This document shows, piece by piece, positions 32,209 through 43,416 of a DNA stretch of 64,000 nt. Each line of letters opens with the position of its first letter. The first letter of the stretch is position 1. Origin of the DNA: Chrysoperla carnea (taxonomy: Eukaryota; Arthropoda; Insecta; Neuroptera; Chrysopidae); the NCBI RefSeq assembly GCF_905475395.1, contig NC_058338.1, positions 96,271,435-96,335,434 of the forward strand. The letters run 5' to 3'. Under the pieces are notes generated by a model, which was not told the origin of the DNA, did not search any database, and saw only the letters and a program-made list of their open reading frames with translations. The translations under genes were made by a program, and so were the position numbers.

Positions 32209-32472
32209 TGACTTTTCTACTGAAGTATATGTCACCTCTGTTTCCAATTCTTCAACTCTTTGATGACTTATACAATGTCCATATCGATTGACAATGTCAA
32301 TTTCTTTCCTGCTGCTTGTCAAACTTTTTAAAGTTAAACCTAAAAGAATATGCTTCGAAGTTTTAATTTCACCATTATGAATTCCATAAACAACATCTTC
32401 GCGAATGACTTAGCAATACGCAAACGTTTTTTACTATTTTTTCGACTACTGCAACCGTTAAGCAAGACATGA
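32209..32472. repeat. Direct flank repeat B of LINE copy 1
   Basis: Second copy of the flank sequence, at the 5' side of the LINE. It continues into AAAGTCTAGGAATG, the natural upstream part of the unnamed transposon ORF. Confidence 0.9.
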
Positions 32473-33440
32473 TAAAAGTCTAGGAATGTTTCTGGTAACG
32501 TGATTTCTCCTTTTATAAGATCCTTAGTTGAAGTTTTTGCTGGTAATTTTTGAGGTTTAGTTGTTAATATTTGTTTCTTTAGAAGCAACGCAGCTCTCTG
32601 TAAAATATCTCCATCTTGCAAATCTCCGTATGATTTATCATCGATCCCTGAAAGATACTTTGGGGCTATTAATTTTTTACTGTGTGGGGTTTTAAATTGA
32701 ATATCATTACGAAAATGTTGAATTATTTTATCTTGAAGATGCTGAGGTGTAAATGTAGAATCAATTTTTTCTGAATTTTCTTTGAGATCAGTTTCGAACA
32801 ATCCAATGTAATGTCTATGTAAGGAAGTTAAAAAAAAAAACATCGACCTTAATCAATAACATTTTGTTGTATGTATTGACAGATTTCTTCAATTGCTCTT
32901 TGATGACAATTTCGACGCTCATGCCAAATAGTTTCCACTCTTTTTTTTTTCGTTGATAGTTTCATTTTATTGTTGAAATCTTCTCTAAATACAGTGTGAT
33001 AGTATATTTTTGGAGCAAAATAATTTATTAATCTTTTGTATTAATCTTTGTGTTCTTCTCGATCTTTAACAAAATCTATTATTGAGAATTTTAATGTTGT
33101 TTCTGCTGTTTCAGATTCATGAAGGGGTTGGATCGTTGTTTTTTTCTTTTAAGGTTGCAAAACAAGCAAATTTTACAACTAATTTTAATATTTGCATCGC
33201 TTTCGGTAGGAATCTCTTTTAAGGTTGATTTAAAATCACTTACATTCTCAAATACCTCGTGGGTCATTGAAGTTGGTGCCTCTTGTTCTACAGATTGTAG
33301 AGTTTTGCCTGATAATCTTGGTGTAATAGAGCATGTTATCGATCAATTAATCAAGCGCGCAATATCCGCACATATTCAGGCAACTATTAAAGAAAATTTT
33401 AAGCACAGAAACGTTTATAAAAAAAGCACGCGTATATGAG
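32209..33440 (-). pseudogene. Unnamed transposon ORF, N-terminal half
   Basis: Minus strand. Near 33200-33120 a Cys motif CKICLFCNLKRKKQ suggests a zinc-binding N-terminus. Then come NYFAPKIYYHTV and IWHERRNCHQRAIEEICQYI in shifting frames (about 33000-32870). A 167-residue open stretch follows at 32843-32340: HYIGLFETDLKENSEKIDST, LQDKIIQHFRNDIQFKTPHS, ALLLKKQIL and LNGCSSRKNSKKRLRIAKSF. The last part reappears beyond the LINE. No catalytic signature of a known transposase can be named. The plus-strand open frame at 33119-33439 is the antisense of this element. Confidence 0.5.
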
Positions 33441-33458
33441 CTATTAGAATTTAAAGAA

Positions 33459-34464
33459 TGTTATGTTACATAACATATCTAATAAAAAAGAATAATAATA
33501 AGATTTAATATCTTACGTTGCGCATGTCGAATAATGATAACGAAGGCGACCTGGGCGGATAAATCAATCAATAAACTCTCTTTGATTACCGTATTCCGTC
33601 GATTACACATCCGATCAATCACATATAATTCATCCTAAAAATAATTGTTTATTAAAATTAAATATGTCGACGAATCAATAAATTGTATTTGATTTATGGT
33701 TAAATTGGTCACGTTAATTGTATTTCGAAGTTCAATACGAAACAAATGTAATCTCAACTAATTGTAAATAAATAAAGATCAATAAAGGAAGTAAATTTAA
33801 AGAAAATTGTTATATTATTTGAAAATTTGGAGCACGTGGTTTGAGCCGTTTTACAGCGGGTCTATGATAGAATAAAGTGGAATACCAAATTCAATTGGCG
33901 GTTATCTGAAGGATAAATATCCCCAGCATTGGAGATCAAAAGGTAATTCTAATATAATTATACCAGTTTCAAAATTAAAATAAGGAATTTCTTACCTCGC
34001 TATAATCCGTTAAAGTTTTGTAATAAAATTTAATATCTACAAAGCTACAAACTCTTCGTGCGCCATATTCGCCATTTTATTTTCCAAATTAATTGGGTCT
34101 AAGTGCGGTACCAACTTCGAAGAGATAAAATAGTGTTCAAAAATCCGAAATTCTATTCTTGCAAGTGTTAAGCTTGCGTTTATGTTGTGTCGCTTATAAA
34201 TGGGCCAAGGATAAACAGATCGAAATTTCCACAATAAATATCAATCATTTATATTGAATTTATCCTTTCAAGAAAATCTATCACAAGTATTAGAAAAGTC
34301 CACATTAGTAATGACATCTACATGCACAGCCAATAATTTACTTAGTCAAGAAACGAACCAGTTATTGATAAAGTAGTACCGATCTATGTCAAAAGGGGGA
34401 TTTTCACACTATTTATGATAGTTAAACTATAACTCGAACAACGACATCAAATAGTAGCACAACA
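33459..34464 (+). repeat. 5' LTR (1006 bp, with 537 bp not in the 3' LTR)
   Basis: 33459-33578 and 34116-34464 match the 3' LTR closely. The 537 bp between them (33579-34115) are absent from the 3' LTR, where AAACTC joins directly to TTCGAAGAG. The extra block has no terminal inverted repeats. It contains GGAGCACGTGGTTTGAGCC on the plus strand and a splice-donor-like AG-GTAAGA on the minus strand. Whether it was inserted here or deleted there is open. Confidence 0.8.
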
Positions 34465-34468
34465 TAAA

Positions 34469-34480
34469 TGGTAGCAGAGC
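34469..34480 (+). promoter_or_regulatory. Primer-binding site, TGGTAGCAGAGC
   Basis: Lies 4 bp after the LTR end and begins with TGG, pairing with a tRNA CCA end. The tRNA type is not assigned. A ~410 bp A-rich leader follows to the gag ATG. Confidence 0.65.
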
Positions 34481-34888
34481 TTTAAACTATTTAAAAATAG
34501 ATATTACAAGATTTAGAACCAAAAATTCAAATTCTAATTGCGCCAAGCTGAACAAAAAAATCCATAACAAGATTAATTCAAAAAGCGAAGCATTTGGATT
34601 AATCTTAAGAATAGAAATAGATTAACAAGGAATTTCACACAACATAAAACACAAAAAAAATTTCAAACAAATTAATTTATTATTTATAGCGAGTCTGAAA
34701 ACATTCCAAAGAATTTTTTCGTTATAAGATCCTTCAACAAAAAAAAACAAAACATTTTTCTGCCTTGGAATTTATTATTTACAGACTGAACCAACTTCGT
34801 CATTTGCAAGTGGAACCAAGCATTCCGAATAGGAGATCAAACATAAATTGAAGTCATCATAACAAATTGGTGGACAGAAATTTTCACG

Positions 34889-35809
34889 ATGCAAAGAACA
34901 CCGGCAAACCTACAACACACACCCAGATCGTCAATCAATCAAGCGCAAAGAACATCACCATCTCTGAACCATGTAAATGCACAGGTAGATCAAATCTTTA
35001 CCATTATGCCCGACGGCACTTTACGCCCAACTTTCAATCCAAATCCTAATCTCCACCTCATGACGACCCCACCACCTGTCCATAACATCCAAGGAAATAA
35101 TCCAGGACCACATATATCATCTCCACATGCAGAACCAAGACAAAACAATTATCGACACGTGACCCAGACATTAACAGACTTAATGGCTATCCATAACAGA
35201 CTTTTGCTTGATACACATGAACGCATAACCAATTTAAATCCGGGCGTAACGTTTCATCCTGATATCCACAAACTTTGTGAGGGAATTCCAAGAACCGACG
35301 GTGATGACCCTGAAAAATTTTTAACCTTCGTAAAAAACATCGAAAAAATTGTTAAATTGAATTTAATACCTACCGATAAATTACTCAAAGGCCTTACAAC
35401 TTATACAAATAGTAATTTACAAGAATGGCTCGCTTCACGTGCCACACTAGGACTGGCGTGGCCAAACGTAAAATCAGACTTAGTAAACACATTCCTTAGT
35501 CCAATGCAAAAAAGTCGATTGCAGTTGACAAAAATATTCCGATTCCAAGAACCAACGGAAACCCTTAAAAATTATATCCATGACTTAGAATCGAACGCCA
35601 AAGCTTTAAATTTAATGGACGAAGCAAGAATAACCACACACATCTGCGACGGTGCTTCTCCAAAGTACCTTCAATTCTTGTCAACCATTTGGCCCTTGCC
35701 AACTACATTCGACCAATTATACACAATTGCCAAACGTGCTGATGAAGCGGCTTCTAGGATGGATAGTGCCGTCCAACGAGCTACAAAAATTGAAAATTCA
35801 AAAAACTAA
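34889..35809 (+). CDS. Gypsy Gag
   Basis: 306-residue frame. The N-terminus is Asn/Pro/His-rich. The central helical capsid-like region contains DPEKFLTFVKNIEKIVKLN, LQEWLASRATLGLAWPNVKS and SRLQLTKIFRFQEPTETLKN, the usual retrotransposon Gag arrangement. No CCHC knuckle is present. It ends with KIENSKN and TAA directly after the heptamer AAAAAAC, consistent with controlled readthrough into pol. Gag would form the virus-like particle in the cytoplasm. Confidence 0.8.
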   Translation: MQRTPANLQHTPRSSINQAQRTSPSLNHVNAQVDQIFTIMPDGTLRPTFNPNPNLHLMTTPPPVHNIQGNNPGPHISSPHAEPRQNNYRHVTQTLTDLMAIHNRLLLDTHERITNLNPGVTFHPDIHKLCEGIPRTDGDDPEKFLTFVKNIEKIVKLNLIPTDKLLKGLTTYTNSNLQEWLASRATLGLAWPNVKSDLVNTFLSPMQKSRLQLTKIFRFQEPTETLKNYIHDLESNAKALNLMDEARITTHICDGASPKYLQFLSTIWPLPTTFDQLYTIAKRADEAASRMDSAVQRATKIENSKN

Positions 35810-38800
35810 GCGAAGGGACGATGGAACAAAATGACAATGAACGAAAAACACTTGCTTCATTGTCCCAAAATCAAGAATTTAAATACAAAAATGCTATACC
35901 TTTCATAGACGTGACGACCATAAACGACACCACACAAACAGCACTAATCGATACAGGTTCCAATCTTAACTTCATTAAGGCGGCGATCTTCGATGCCATA
36001 AAACAGAAAAATAACACTATAAATAAAGTCTTCAAACGCATTACGATTGCAAATAATTCGAACATAATTGTCAACAAAGCAGTCGAATTAATCATCAAAA
36101 TCAAAAATTATACATGGAAAAAAACATTTTTTCTAATAAAAAAATTGCCATGCAACATTATTTTAGGAAATCAATTTTTACATCACATACAAGCTAAAAT
36201 TGATTATCAATCAAAATCGATGCTAATTCAAAATAACACATACATATCGATAAAATTTGAAGACATAAAAGAAAGCCGACTTAATGTAGTCTTGGAGAGC
36301 TCCATCGACCTCCATGAACGTCAATTAAAACACCTGGAAAAATTAAAACAAGATTATAAAGATGTTTTAACGGACAAAATTGGATGTGCAACAAAATATT
36401 CTATGAAAATTCTTTTAAAGGAACGTACCCCAATATACAGGCCTTATTACAAATTACCACCCACAAAAGCCGTAATTCTACAAAATATTGTCGACGATTT
36501 ATTACGACAAGGAGTGATCGAAAAATGCATCTCAAGTTGGGCATCCAGTACATTTCTGATCTCAAAACCAAATGGCGAATACCGACTGGTACACGATTAT
36601 CGCGAAGTAAACAAAAAAATTTTATTTGATCCATCCCCGCCATCAAACGTAAGTGAATGTTTCAATTGTTTACAAGGTGCAACCATATTTAGCAAAATCG
36701 ATTTGACAAGTGCTTATTTCCAAATACCATTGGATGCAAAATCAAAAAACGTCACCAGCTTCATCACTCCCACAGCCCAATATCGTTATAAATGTGCACC
36801 GCAAGGTTTAATGACATCCAGCCAAGGTTTAAAGAGAGTCATCCTAGACATTTTCGGTGAATTAAAATACAAATATTGTATACCATATGTAGACGATCTA
36901 CTAATTTATTCCAAAAATATAACTGAACATTTCCAACATTTGGAAGAAATACTTAGACGATTGAAGGATAATGGTTTGACTGCAAAACCCAATAAGTGCA
37001 AATTCTTCATGTCCAGAATTAAATATTTGGGCCATATAATATCATCCGAGGGAATAGCGGTGGATAATTCCAAAGTACAGGCCATCAACGATTTACCACC
37101 ACCAAAAAACATCAAACAGTTGAGAAGTTTTCTCGGAATGACTGGATATTACATGAAATTTATCAAAAACTATGCATACATAAGCAAGCCATTAAACGAT
37201 TTGCGCAAGAAACAAGCAAAATTTCAGTGGACAGAAGCTCATCAAGAAGCTTTTAACAAACTAAAAGAACAACTCACCACAAGTCCGATTTTGCGTTTTC
37301 CTTGTTTCGACAAAAAATTCGTAGTACGAACAGACGCATCGGATGGAGCACTTGGAGGTGTCTTACTCCAAGAATTCGAAGGGAACCTGCATCCAATAGC
37401 CTTCACGTCCAGAAAATTATCATCAGCTGAAAACAAAATCCATATATATGAAAAGGAAATGTTAAGTTTAATTCACTCAATACAAAAATTCTCCGATTAC
37501 TTACTACATCAAGAATTCATCGTACAGATCGACAATAACTCGTTGGTACACCTCTACGAAAATTCTAAAGGCTCTGCAAAATTAGCACGTTGGCAATTAA
37601 CGTTATCACAATACAAGTTTACGGTCGAACACATTCCGGGTACGAATAACAACATCGCAGATGCATTGTCACGTTTTTACGAAACGGAAAATTTAAATCA
37701 ACCACAAGTTGAACCATTACATAGACTGCCATTCCAAGACATTTTACCAGACGATACCCTACTTTTTCTTACTGATAATTATGAAATATTCCCAAACGTT
37801 CGCATTATACAAGCACGAGATGAAGAATGTAAATACATCATTGCTCGTTTAAAACACGACAACCACGATGAAAATTTTACAATTCATGCCGGGCTTCTCT
37901 GTAAACGAGTGGGAAAACATAAGAAAAGGAGAATATTCTTACCAAAAGAACTACATCAAGCCGCCATTCATTATTTCCACAACAGCTTACTTGCTGCTCA
38001 CGAAGGCATATTGAAAACATACAAGCACCTAGCCAGACGTTTTTATTGGAGGAATATGTATCGCGACGTGGTAGACTATGTAAGGTCTTGCGAAATCTGT
38101 CAAAAGCATAAATCATCACCTTTACAACGACGTCCAATAATGGAATCACACAATCCCAAATACGTATACGAAACCCTTCATATGGATATCTTAGGTCCTT
38201 TACCATTAACCCGAAATCGCGCGAAATTCGTACTAGTAATCGTGGATTCCTATAGTAGATTCATGAAAACAGTCGCAATAAAAACCTGCACTGCTTCATC
38301 TATATGTGAAGAATTAGAAAAATTTTTCTTAACATTTTCTTCACCAACGTACCTCATATCCGATAACGCATCTTACTTTAAAGCAAAACTATATCATCGA
38401 TTTTGTTACAAATGGGGCGTAAAACCTAGGTATCTATCAGCATACAACCCAGGTCCGAACAAGTCGGAAGCTATGAATTAGATCTTGATAGCCAACCTAA
38501 GTACACTTTTAGGGGCGGCTGCGGCCAACCACAACACTTAGGACGAATTTCTGGGATATGCTACGTTTGCATACAATAACTCATATAGTACTTCTACAAA
38601 TACGACCCCTGCCTCCATATTTCTAGGTCGGAATTTAACAATGCCTTTGGATCACCTATGGGACATCCACACTATATTACCTAAGAATTCCAAACCCCTT
38701 AAGTCCAGCATCGATCAGTTTTTGGAAAAATCCTTAAAGAGACGTAGGGACTATTTTAATAAAACAAGGCGTAAACATGGGTATAAAGTAAACGACTGGG

Positions 38801-38910
38801 TATTACTAAGAAGTCATCAAATAGCCAAACATGGTATCTCCAACAAAAAATTTTTGCCTAAATATGAAGGACCATACAAAATTATAAACTTTAGAACCGC
38901 TACACGGTGA
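35794..38910 (+). pseudogene. Gypsy Pol: protease, RT, RNase H, integrase; two TAG stops
   Basis: Protease ALIDTGSNLNFI lies about 45 residues into the frame. RT: LVHDYREVNKKI, FSKIDLTSAYFQIPLD, CAPQGLMTSSQGL and the catalytic YCIPYVDDLLIYSK. RNase H: VVRTDASDGALGGVLLQ, the IYEKEMLSLIHSI block and GTNNNIADALSRF. Integrase: the HHCC finger (HYFHNS...H...CEICQKH), then the DDE core with MDILGP, LISDNASYF and NKSEAMN (Asp, Asp, Glu all present). In-frame TAG codons at 38479-38481 and 38539-38541 cut off the integrase C-terminal part, which continues in frame (YATFAYNNSYSTST... to KFLPKYEGPYKI). No chromodomain or env is visible. Two point nonsense changes make it non-autonomous as assembled. Confidence 0.85.
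35800..35806 (+). promoter_or_regulatory. Probable -1 ribosomal frameshift site A-AAA-AAC
   Basis: In the gag frame the bases divide as A AAA AAC and are followed immediately by the gag TAA. The pol frame is -1 relative to gag and is open from 35794, so a one-base slip here continues through AGC GAA GGG ACG into ATG and pol. A A-AAA-AAC heptamer is a canonical slippery site. No stem-loop downstream was tested. Confidence 0.7.
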
Positions 38911-39175
38911 TTTTAAAAAATCTAAAGAATGGCAAATGTTGGAAATGTGCCATGTACAATATTTAAGACTTTTCAAAAAAAAAAAGAAAAGAATACGTAC
39001 CAATCCCGAACGTTAACATCCTATCCTCCCAGCTACCCTCTCCCCCGGAGGGTCATTTGTTTGGACCCCATACGGGGCCCACACAGATTGATTCTTCGGT
39101 AGAGTAGTGGCCAGTATCCCATCACCATAAGGGGATGTAACAACCCCAATCCTTCCTGAAAAAAAGGTTGAAATA

Positions 39176-39689
39176 TGTTATGTTACATATCATATCTAAT
39201 AAAAAAGAATAATAATAAGATTTAATATCTTACGTTGCGCATGTCGAATAATGATAACGAAGGCGACCTGGGCGGATAAATCAATCAATAAACTCTTCGA
39301 AGAGATAAAATAGTGTTCAAAAATCCGAAATTCTATTCTTGCAAGTGTTAAGCTTGCGTTTATGTTGTGTCGCTTATAAATGGGCCAAGGATAAACAGAT
39401 CGAAATTTCCACAATAAATATCAATCTTATATTGAATTTATCCTTTCAAGAAAATCTATCACAAGTATTAGAAAAGTCCACATTAGTAATGACACCTACA
39501 TGCACAGCCAATACATTCGTTGAATAATCGATTGAAATCATAGTGGCATGCATATAAGATAATTTACTTAGTCAAGAAACGAACCAGTTATTGATAAAGT
39601 AGTACCGATCTATGTCAAAAGGGGGATTTTCACACTATTTATGATAGTTAAACTATAACTCGAATAACGACATCTAGTAGTACACAACA
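39176..39689 (+). repeat. 3' LTR (514 bp)
   Basis: Matches the 5' LTR except for the 537 bp block and small indels such as CATTCGTTGAATAATCGATT. Ahead of it is AAAAAAAGGTTGAAATA, a weak polypurine tract. A stronger one, AAGGGGATGTAACAACCCC, lies 40 bp upstream, so the true LTR edge has some ambiguity. Confidence 0.85.
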
Positions 39690-39693
39690 AGAA

Positions 39694-40979
39694 ACATGGC
39701 TTTTGATCGATAAAAGCGATTTTTGCCCAAACTTTTCAATATTTTTCAAATTTGCAAAAACGATCTTCTTGAGCATATTAAGGACAAACTTTTCACTAAG
39801 GGTCGTTTAAAAATATATTTTTTTTCAAAGAGATATGGGCGTTTCAAAAAAATGCAATTTTTAACAGTTTTTTTTCAATAAATTTTTTATTTTATAATCT
39901 TTTGACATCTAACTGGGCTAGATCAATTTGAAATTAAAAGTTACGCATTTTTTGTTCGAAACTTTTTTTTATACAAAGCGTATTTAAAAAAAAAAAAAAA
40001 CTAAAAAAACTGTTTTCGAGCAACTTTGGCAGCCATTTTGAATGTCACCCCGTAATTTAAAAGTGTAAAAAAATAGTGCATTGAATTCTACGGGAAATTT
40101 ACGACTTTTTATATGTATTGGTTTGCTGTATCTTGACTATGGCATCACTACACATCTTTATATTTAAGTTCATATTTTTGTCGTGATTTTAATATACTCT
40201 TACATTTTTTCAATGTTTTTTCAAGAAATAAAATCACATTTCCTCTACTCTCATGATAAAATACACAATCTACATTTTCTTCCATGATTATGAAATTATT
40301 TCACTGCAATTCTGATTCTAAAATTTTCTTTCGAAACACTACCTTCGACTTATATATTAAAATATTAAAATATTACAGTGATTTTCGTTGAATATATGAA
40401 GTCTTGAACGAAATAATAAAATGAACATCAAAGTCAGAATTTATTCATCGAATAAAAATTTATAAAAATGATGTTGTTATGGTAAATTTCTTCTTCTCCC
40501 AACCTTTCTTGTACTATTAATTACTTGAATAATTAATAGTTAACGGAAAGATATGTGTTGAACACCCCCTTAGCTAATTCTAAGAGGGTGTTCAACCCTT
40601 AAAATATGTCTGGTTATTTAAAAATTATTGTATTTTCTTTAATTATAAAATTTAAACTGTACGAATACTCTCATAAATGCATTCATGTACCTCAGCAATG
40701 CTCTTTTAGTGCATTTACCTTCTACCGCGTCTGGGGGAGCCTTAGACCCTTCGGATTGATCTGGCCTTATCAATATTGACTAAAAATGGTCATTTGAACA
40801 CTCTGTGTAAATTTCAGTCTTTAATTTAACGTGAGAGAGCTCGGGTACTGCGCCCCTGATTACCTGATACCCATCGAAGGCACAGTTAGTCAGGGTTTGT
40901 AACATTATTGACAGCTACCCTTATTGAAAAACAGTTCCCATTCACGTTACTTTTGATAACTTTTTTTCGTCATATGCTT
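39694..40979. other. Spacer without gene
   Basis: AT-rich repeats around 39720-40060 (AAGGACAAACTTTTCACTAA, ATGGGCGTTTCAAAAAAATG) look like dispersed repeat DNA. A CACCCCCTTAGCTAATTCTA / AGAGGGTGTTCAACC inverted pair sits at about 40563-40600. No coding region or RNA gene is recognised. Confidence 0.45.
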
Positions 40980-40989
40980 TAATACAGTA

Positions 40990-41316
40990 CGTTTATGAAC
41001 AAGGTATCTCAACAGCAAAAACATGACAAATTTACCTAGATTAGTGAAAAATAAAGATAAGCAAAAGCAAATCAAAAAACTGCTTCAGCGGGGACAGTAT
41101 AAATGGCGGGTAAAGAAGGATGTAGCTTTCCTTTTGTGTAAAGATACAAATCCTGTTTCTGTTCTAACAACAGCGTTTCAACCAACTTTGGTAAAAACAT
41201 GTACCAGACCAATTAAAGACAGAACCACTAAAGATTTAGGGTGTCCAGAAGCTATTAAACAATATACACAACGAATGGGTGGCGAAGACCAAAAAAGGGG
41301 AACTTATGATATTTGA
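40990..41316 (+). pseudogene. piggyBac transposase fragment (central/C-terminal)
   Basis: Reads GISTAKTMTNLPRL, GQYKWRVKKDVAFLLCKD, NPVSVLTTAFQPT, then LGCPEAIKQYTQRMGGEDQK. These correspond to GT-x-R-x-NR-x-x-LP, G-x-x-x-W-x-D, V-x-x-LSTxH and the hallmark CPxxxxxYNxxMGGVDxxDQ. The catalytic Asp of MGGVD is Glu here, an inactivating change. Further decayed sequence continues to about 41700. Confidence 0.7.
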
Positions 41317-41894
41317 CGAAGAAGTAAAAAATGATGGCGACGAATTTTTTATTTTATTGTAGATCTAGAAATTACTAACTCATTCTTGCTTTACGAACGC
41401 GGATTAAGTTTCAAATCCCATGTCTTATTAAAAATTTCGACTATCGGTTACAAGAGGGCTGATTGCAAATTGTACATCAAGAAAAAAAATCAAATTTTTC
41501 AGTAAAAAAAACAAAAAACTAAAACCCCTTCAGAAAATTATCAAAAGATCTTGAGAGTTCCGGATAATGTAACATTGTCGAACGTCGACATTTATATGAC
41601 TTATAAAATTGTAAGCTATCGCAGAAGCTGCGTTTGTAGAACTAAAGTAAAAAAAACACGAAGCAAGATAATGTGTAGTCGCCAGGACCCCTTTTTGTTT
41701 TTCGTTGCTTCGCTACGTTTCATTCCAAAAATATTTATAGTAATTTGTAAGTGATTGAAGTATCGTACAAAATGTAATTACATTTTGATTAGAAATCATA
41801 ATAAAATGTGATATAGTGATTAAAGTTTCTACCAAAATATGATTATACTGTGATTCAAACTCAATAAATAGTCGAATACGTAAAACGGGATGCA

Positions 41895-42579
41895 TAGGAA
41901 AAGTGGAGAAACAGCACCGATTTTAATTAAACTATTTGTAACGTGTTTATATGTCCCCTAGGAATATTCAGCCAACTTAACCTACTCAGAAAAGGGCATA
42001 GGGCCCCAGCGGGATTCATATGTATTTAAAGTTTTTTTGAAATGCTTATTTTAGTGAATTCTGTCACGCTTTCCAAAAATCGTGCCACTCTTGGCAGAAA
42101 AACGGAAAACTAAGTATTTGCCGTTCAAACTATTATCTGGGAGTCATTTTGGTCGCTGATTGCAAATCGGATGTCAGATTAACGAATTCTCTCGCGTATT
42201 CTGAAGATCGTGCCATTTTTTTACAAGAATTTCAATTTTTTGATACAAAAACGGCAAACTAAGTATTTGTTGCCCAAACTTTGTTTTAGGAAGTATTTTT
42301 GGCCGCTTTTTACGAATTCGATGTCCAATTACACGGATTTTATGACGCCGACGCCTTTTTAAAATCGTGTCGTTTTTGATAAACACTTAGTTTGCCGTTT
42401 TTGTCCCAAAAAAGTAAAATTCTGGGCAAATAATAGCACGGTTTTCGGAATACGTGACAGATTTCGTTTATCTGATAATGAATTCGCATTCAGCGAGCCA
42501 TATGCTCTTTTTTGACTAGTCTTTTAAACACACAAAAAAAAGTTTCATTAAAATTGGTGTTGTTTCCCCACTTTTCCAC
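41895..42579. mobile_element. Inverted-repeat MITE (GGAAAAGTGGAGAAACA ends)
   Basis: GGAAAAGTGGAGAAACAGCA at the left pairs with TGTTGTTTCCCCACTTTTCC at the right. Inside, two or three diverged units carry CAAAAACGGCAAACTAAGTA, one of them inverted. It has no coding content. Confidence 0.6.
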
Positions 42580-42674
42580 GTTCGACACTAAATTAATCCC
42601 GGCTAAATAAATTTGACTAAATATGTGATTCGAGTTCCTAATAAAATGTTTTTATACTAGCTTGTAATTGATTT

Positions 42675-42723
42675 AGTATATGATTTAAATGAGATTAAAT
42701 AAATCTCATTTAAATCATATACT
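42675..42723. repeat. Perfect 22 bp hairpin, 5 base loop
   Basis: AGTATATGATTTAAATGAGA TT and its exact complement are separated by AAATA. It is AT-rich with no T-run, so not a terminator-like signal. Role unknown. Confidence 0.85.
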
Positions 42724-43157
42724 CTTGCCACCAAATTTTCCGGCTGTTTATTTTTGAATTTTCACGACGAAAATAATTATAAATAATTCCATAGTATATT
42801 AGTAATCACATACTTCGTACCTATTACGAATGACTCGCCATTATTGATAAATGGTAAGTAATCGGGTGGTCTAAATTGGAACTACTGAAAAAGCGGTCCA
42901 CTTTCTGTTTAATAAAACAAATTTTTATCGCCAGTTGGCGGGATTTATATATTTGAATATTTGAATATTTTTATTGGCCTTAAAAATGATAAGTACTAGT
43001 ATTGCCATCTGGTAGTGAAAATTGTAACTACTGAATTCAGGTCTTCTTTTGATTTTAATTAGTACGAATTATTATCGCCGTTTGAAACTTTTTCCAGATT
43101 TTATTATTTCTTAATTGTAACCATTTTTAACAAATATATTCATTTAATATACTAATC

Positions 43158-43416
43158 GTTCAGTTTACATCTAGGTATAGACGTCTACCACGAGTATACT
43201 ACAGTACATGCGTTAAGCAATGCATCTAAGTAAGAGGTATTGTAGATGATATATGAAATAAGCTAAAGTATGTCTTACAACTCCAAGCATCTTACAACTA
43301 CTGAACGCGTATCGACTCTTCAACACATGTCTATAACATCTCTTTTTTAGATGCATTGCTTAACGCATGTATTCTGTCATATTTGTGATAGGTCTATGCC
43401 TAGTTGTAAACTGAAC
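43158..43416. repeat. Small foldback repeat
   Basis: GTTCAGTTTACATCTAGGTA and CATGCGTTAAGCAATGCATC at the left are mirrored by TAGATGCATTGCTTAACGCATG and TAGTTGTAAACTGAAC (with mismatches). Likely a MITE; no target duplication found. Confidence 0.7.

Larger units (their letters stand above)
33459..39689 (+). mobile_element. Ty3/gypsy LTR retrotransposon, structurally complete but mutated
   Basis: Two LTRs share TGTTATGTTACAT starts and CACAACA ends, with the 4 bp direct repeat AGAA outside both (33455-33458 and 39690-39693). Order: 5' LTR, primer site, gag, pol (protease, RT, RNase H, integrase), 3' LTR. There is no env frame. Pol has two in-frame TAG codons. The 5' LTR is 537 bp longer than the 3' one. 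The high integrity of gag-pol suggests a fairly young copy. Confidence 0.9.

Noticed and set aside
33119..33439. Plus-strand open frame of 106 codons with a hydrophobic start
   Set aside because: It is antisense to the unnamed transposon ORF (minus-strand CKICLFC region) and has no motif of its own.
38641..38910. Separate small gene after the gypsy pol
   Set aside because: It is in the same frame as pol and continues the integrase C-terminal region after two nonsense codons.
33459..39689. Endogenous retrovirus with envelope
   Set aside because: No open frame or membrane-protein signature lies between the integrase end and the 3' LTR; it is an LTR retrotransposon.
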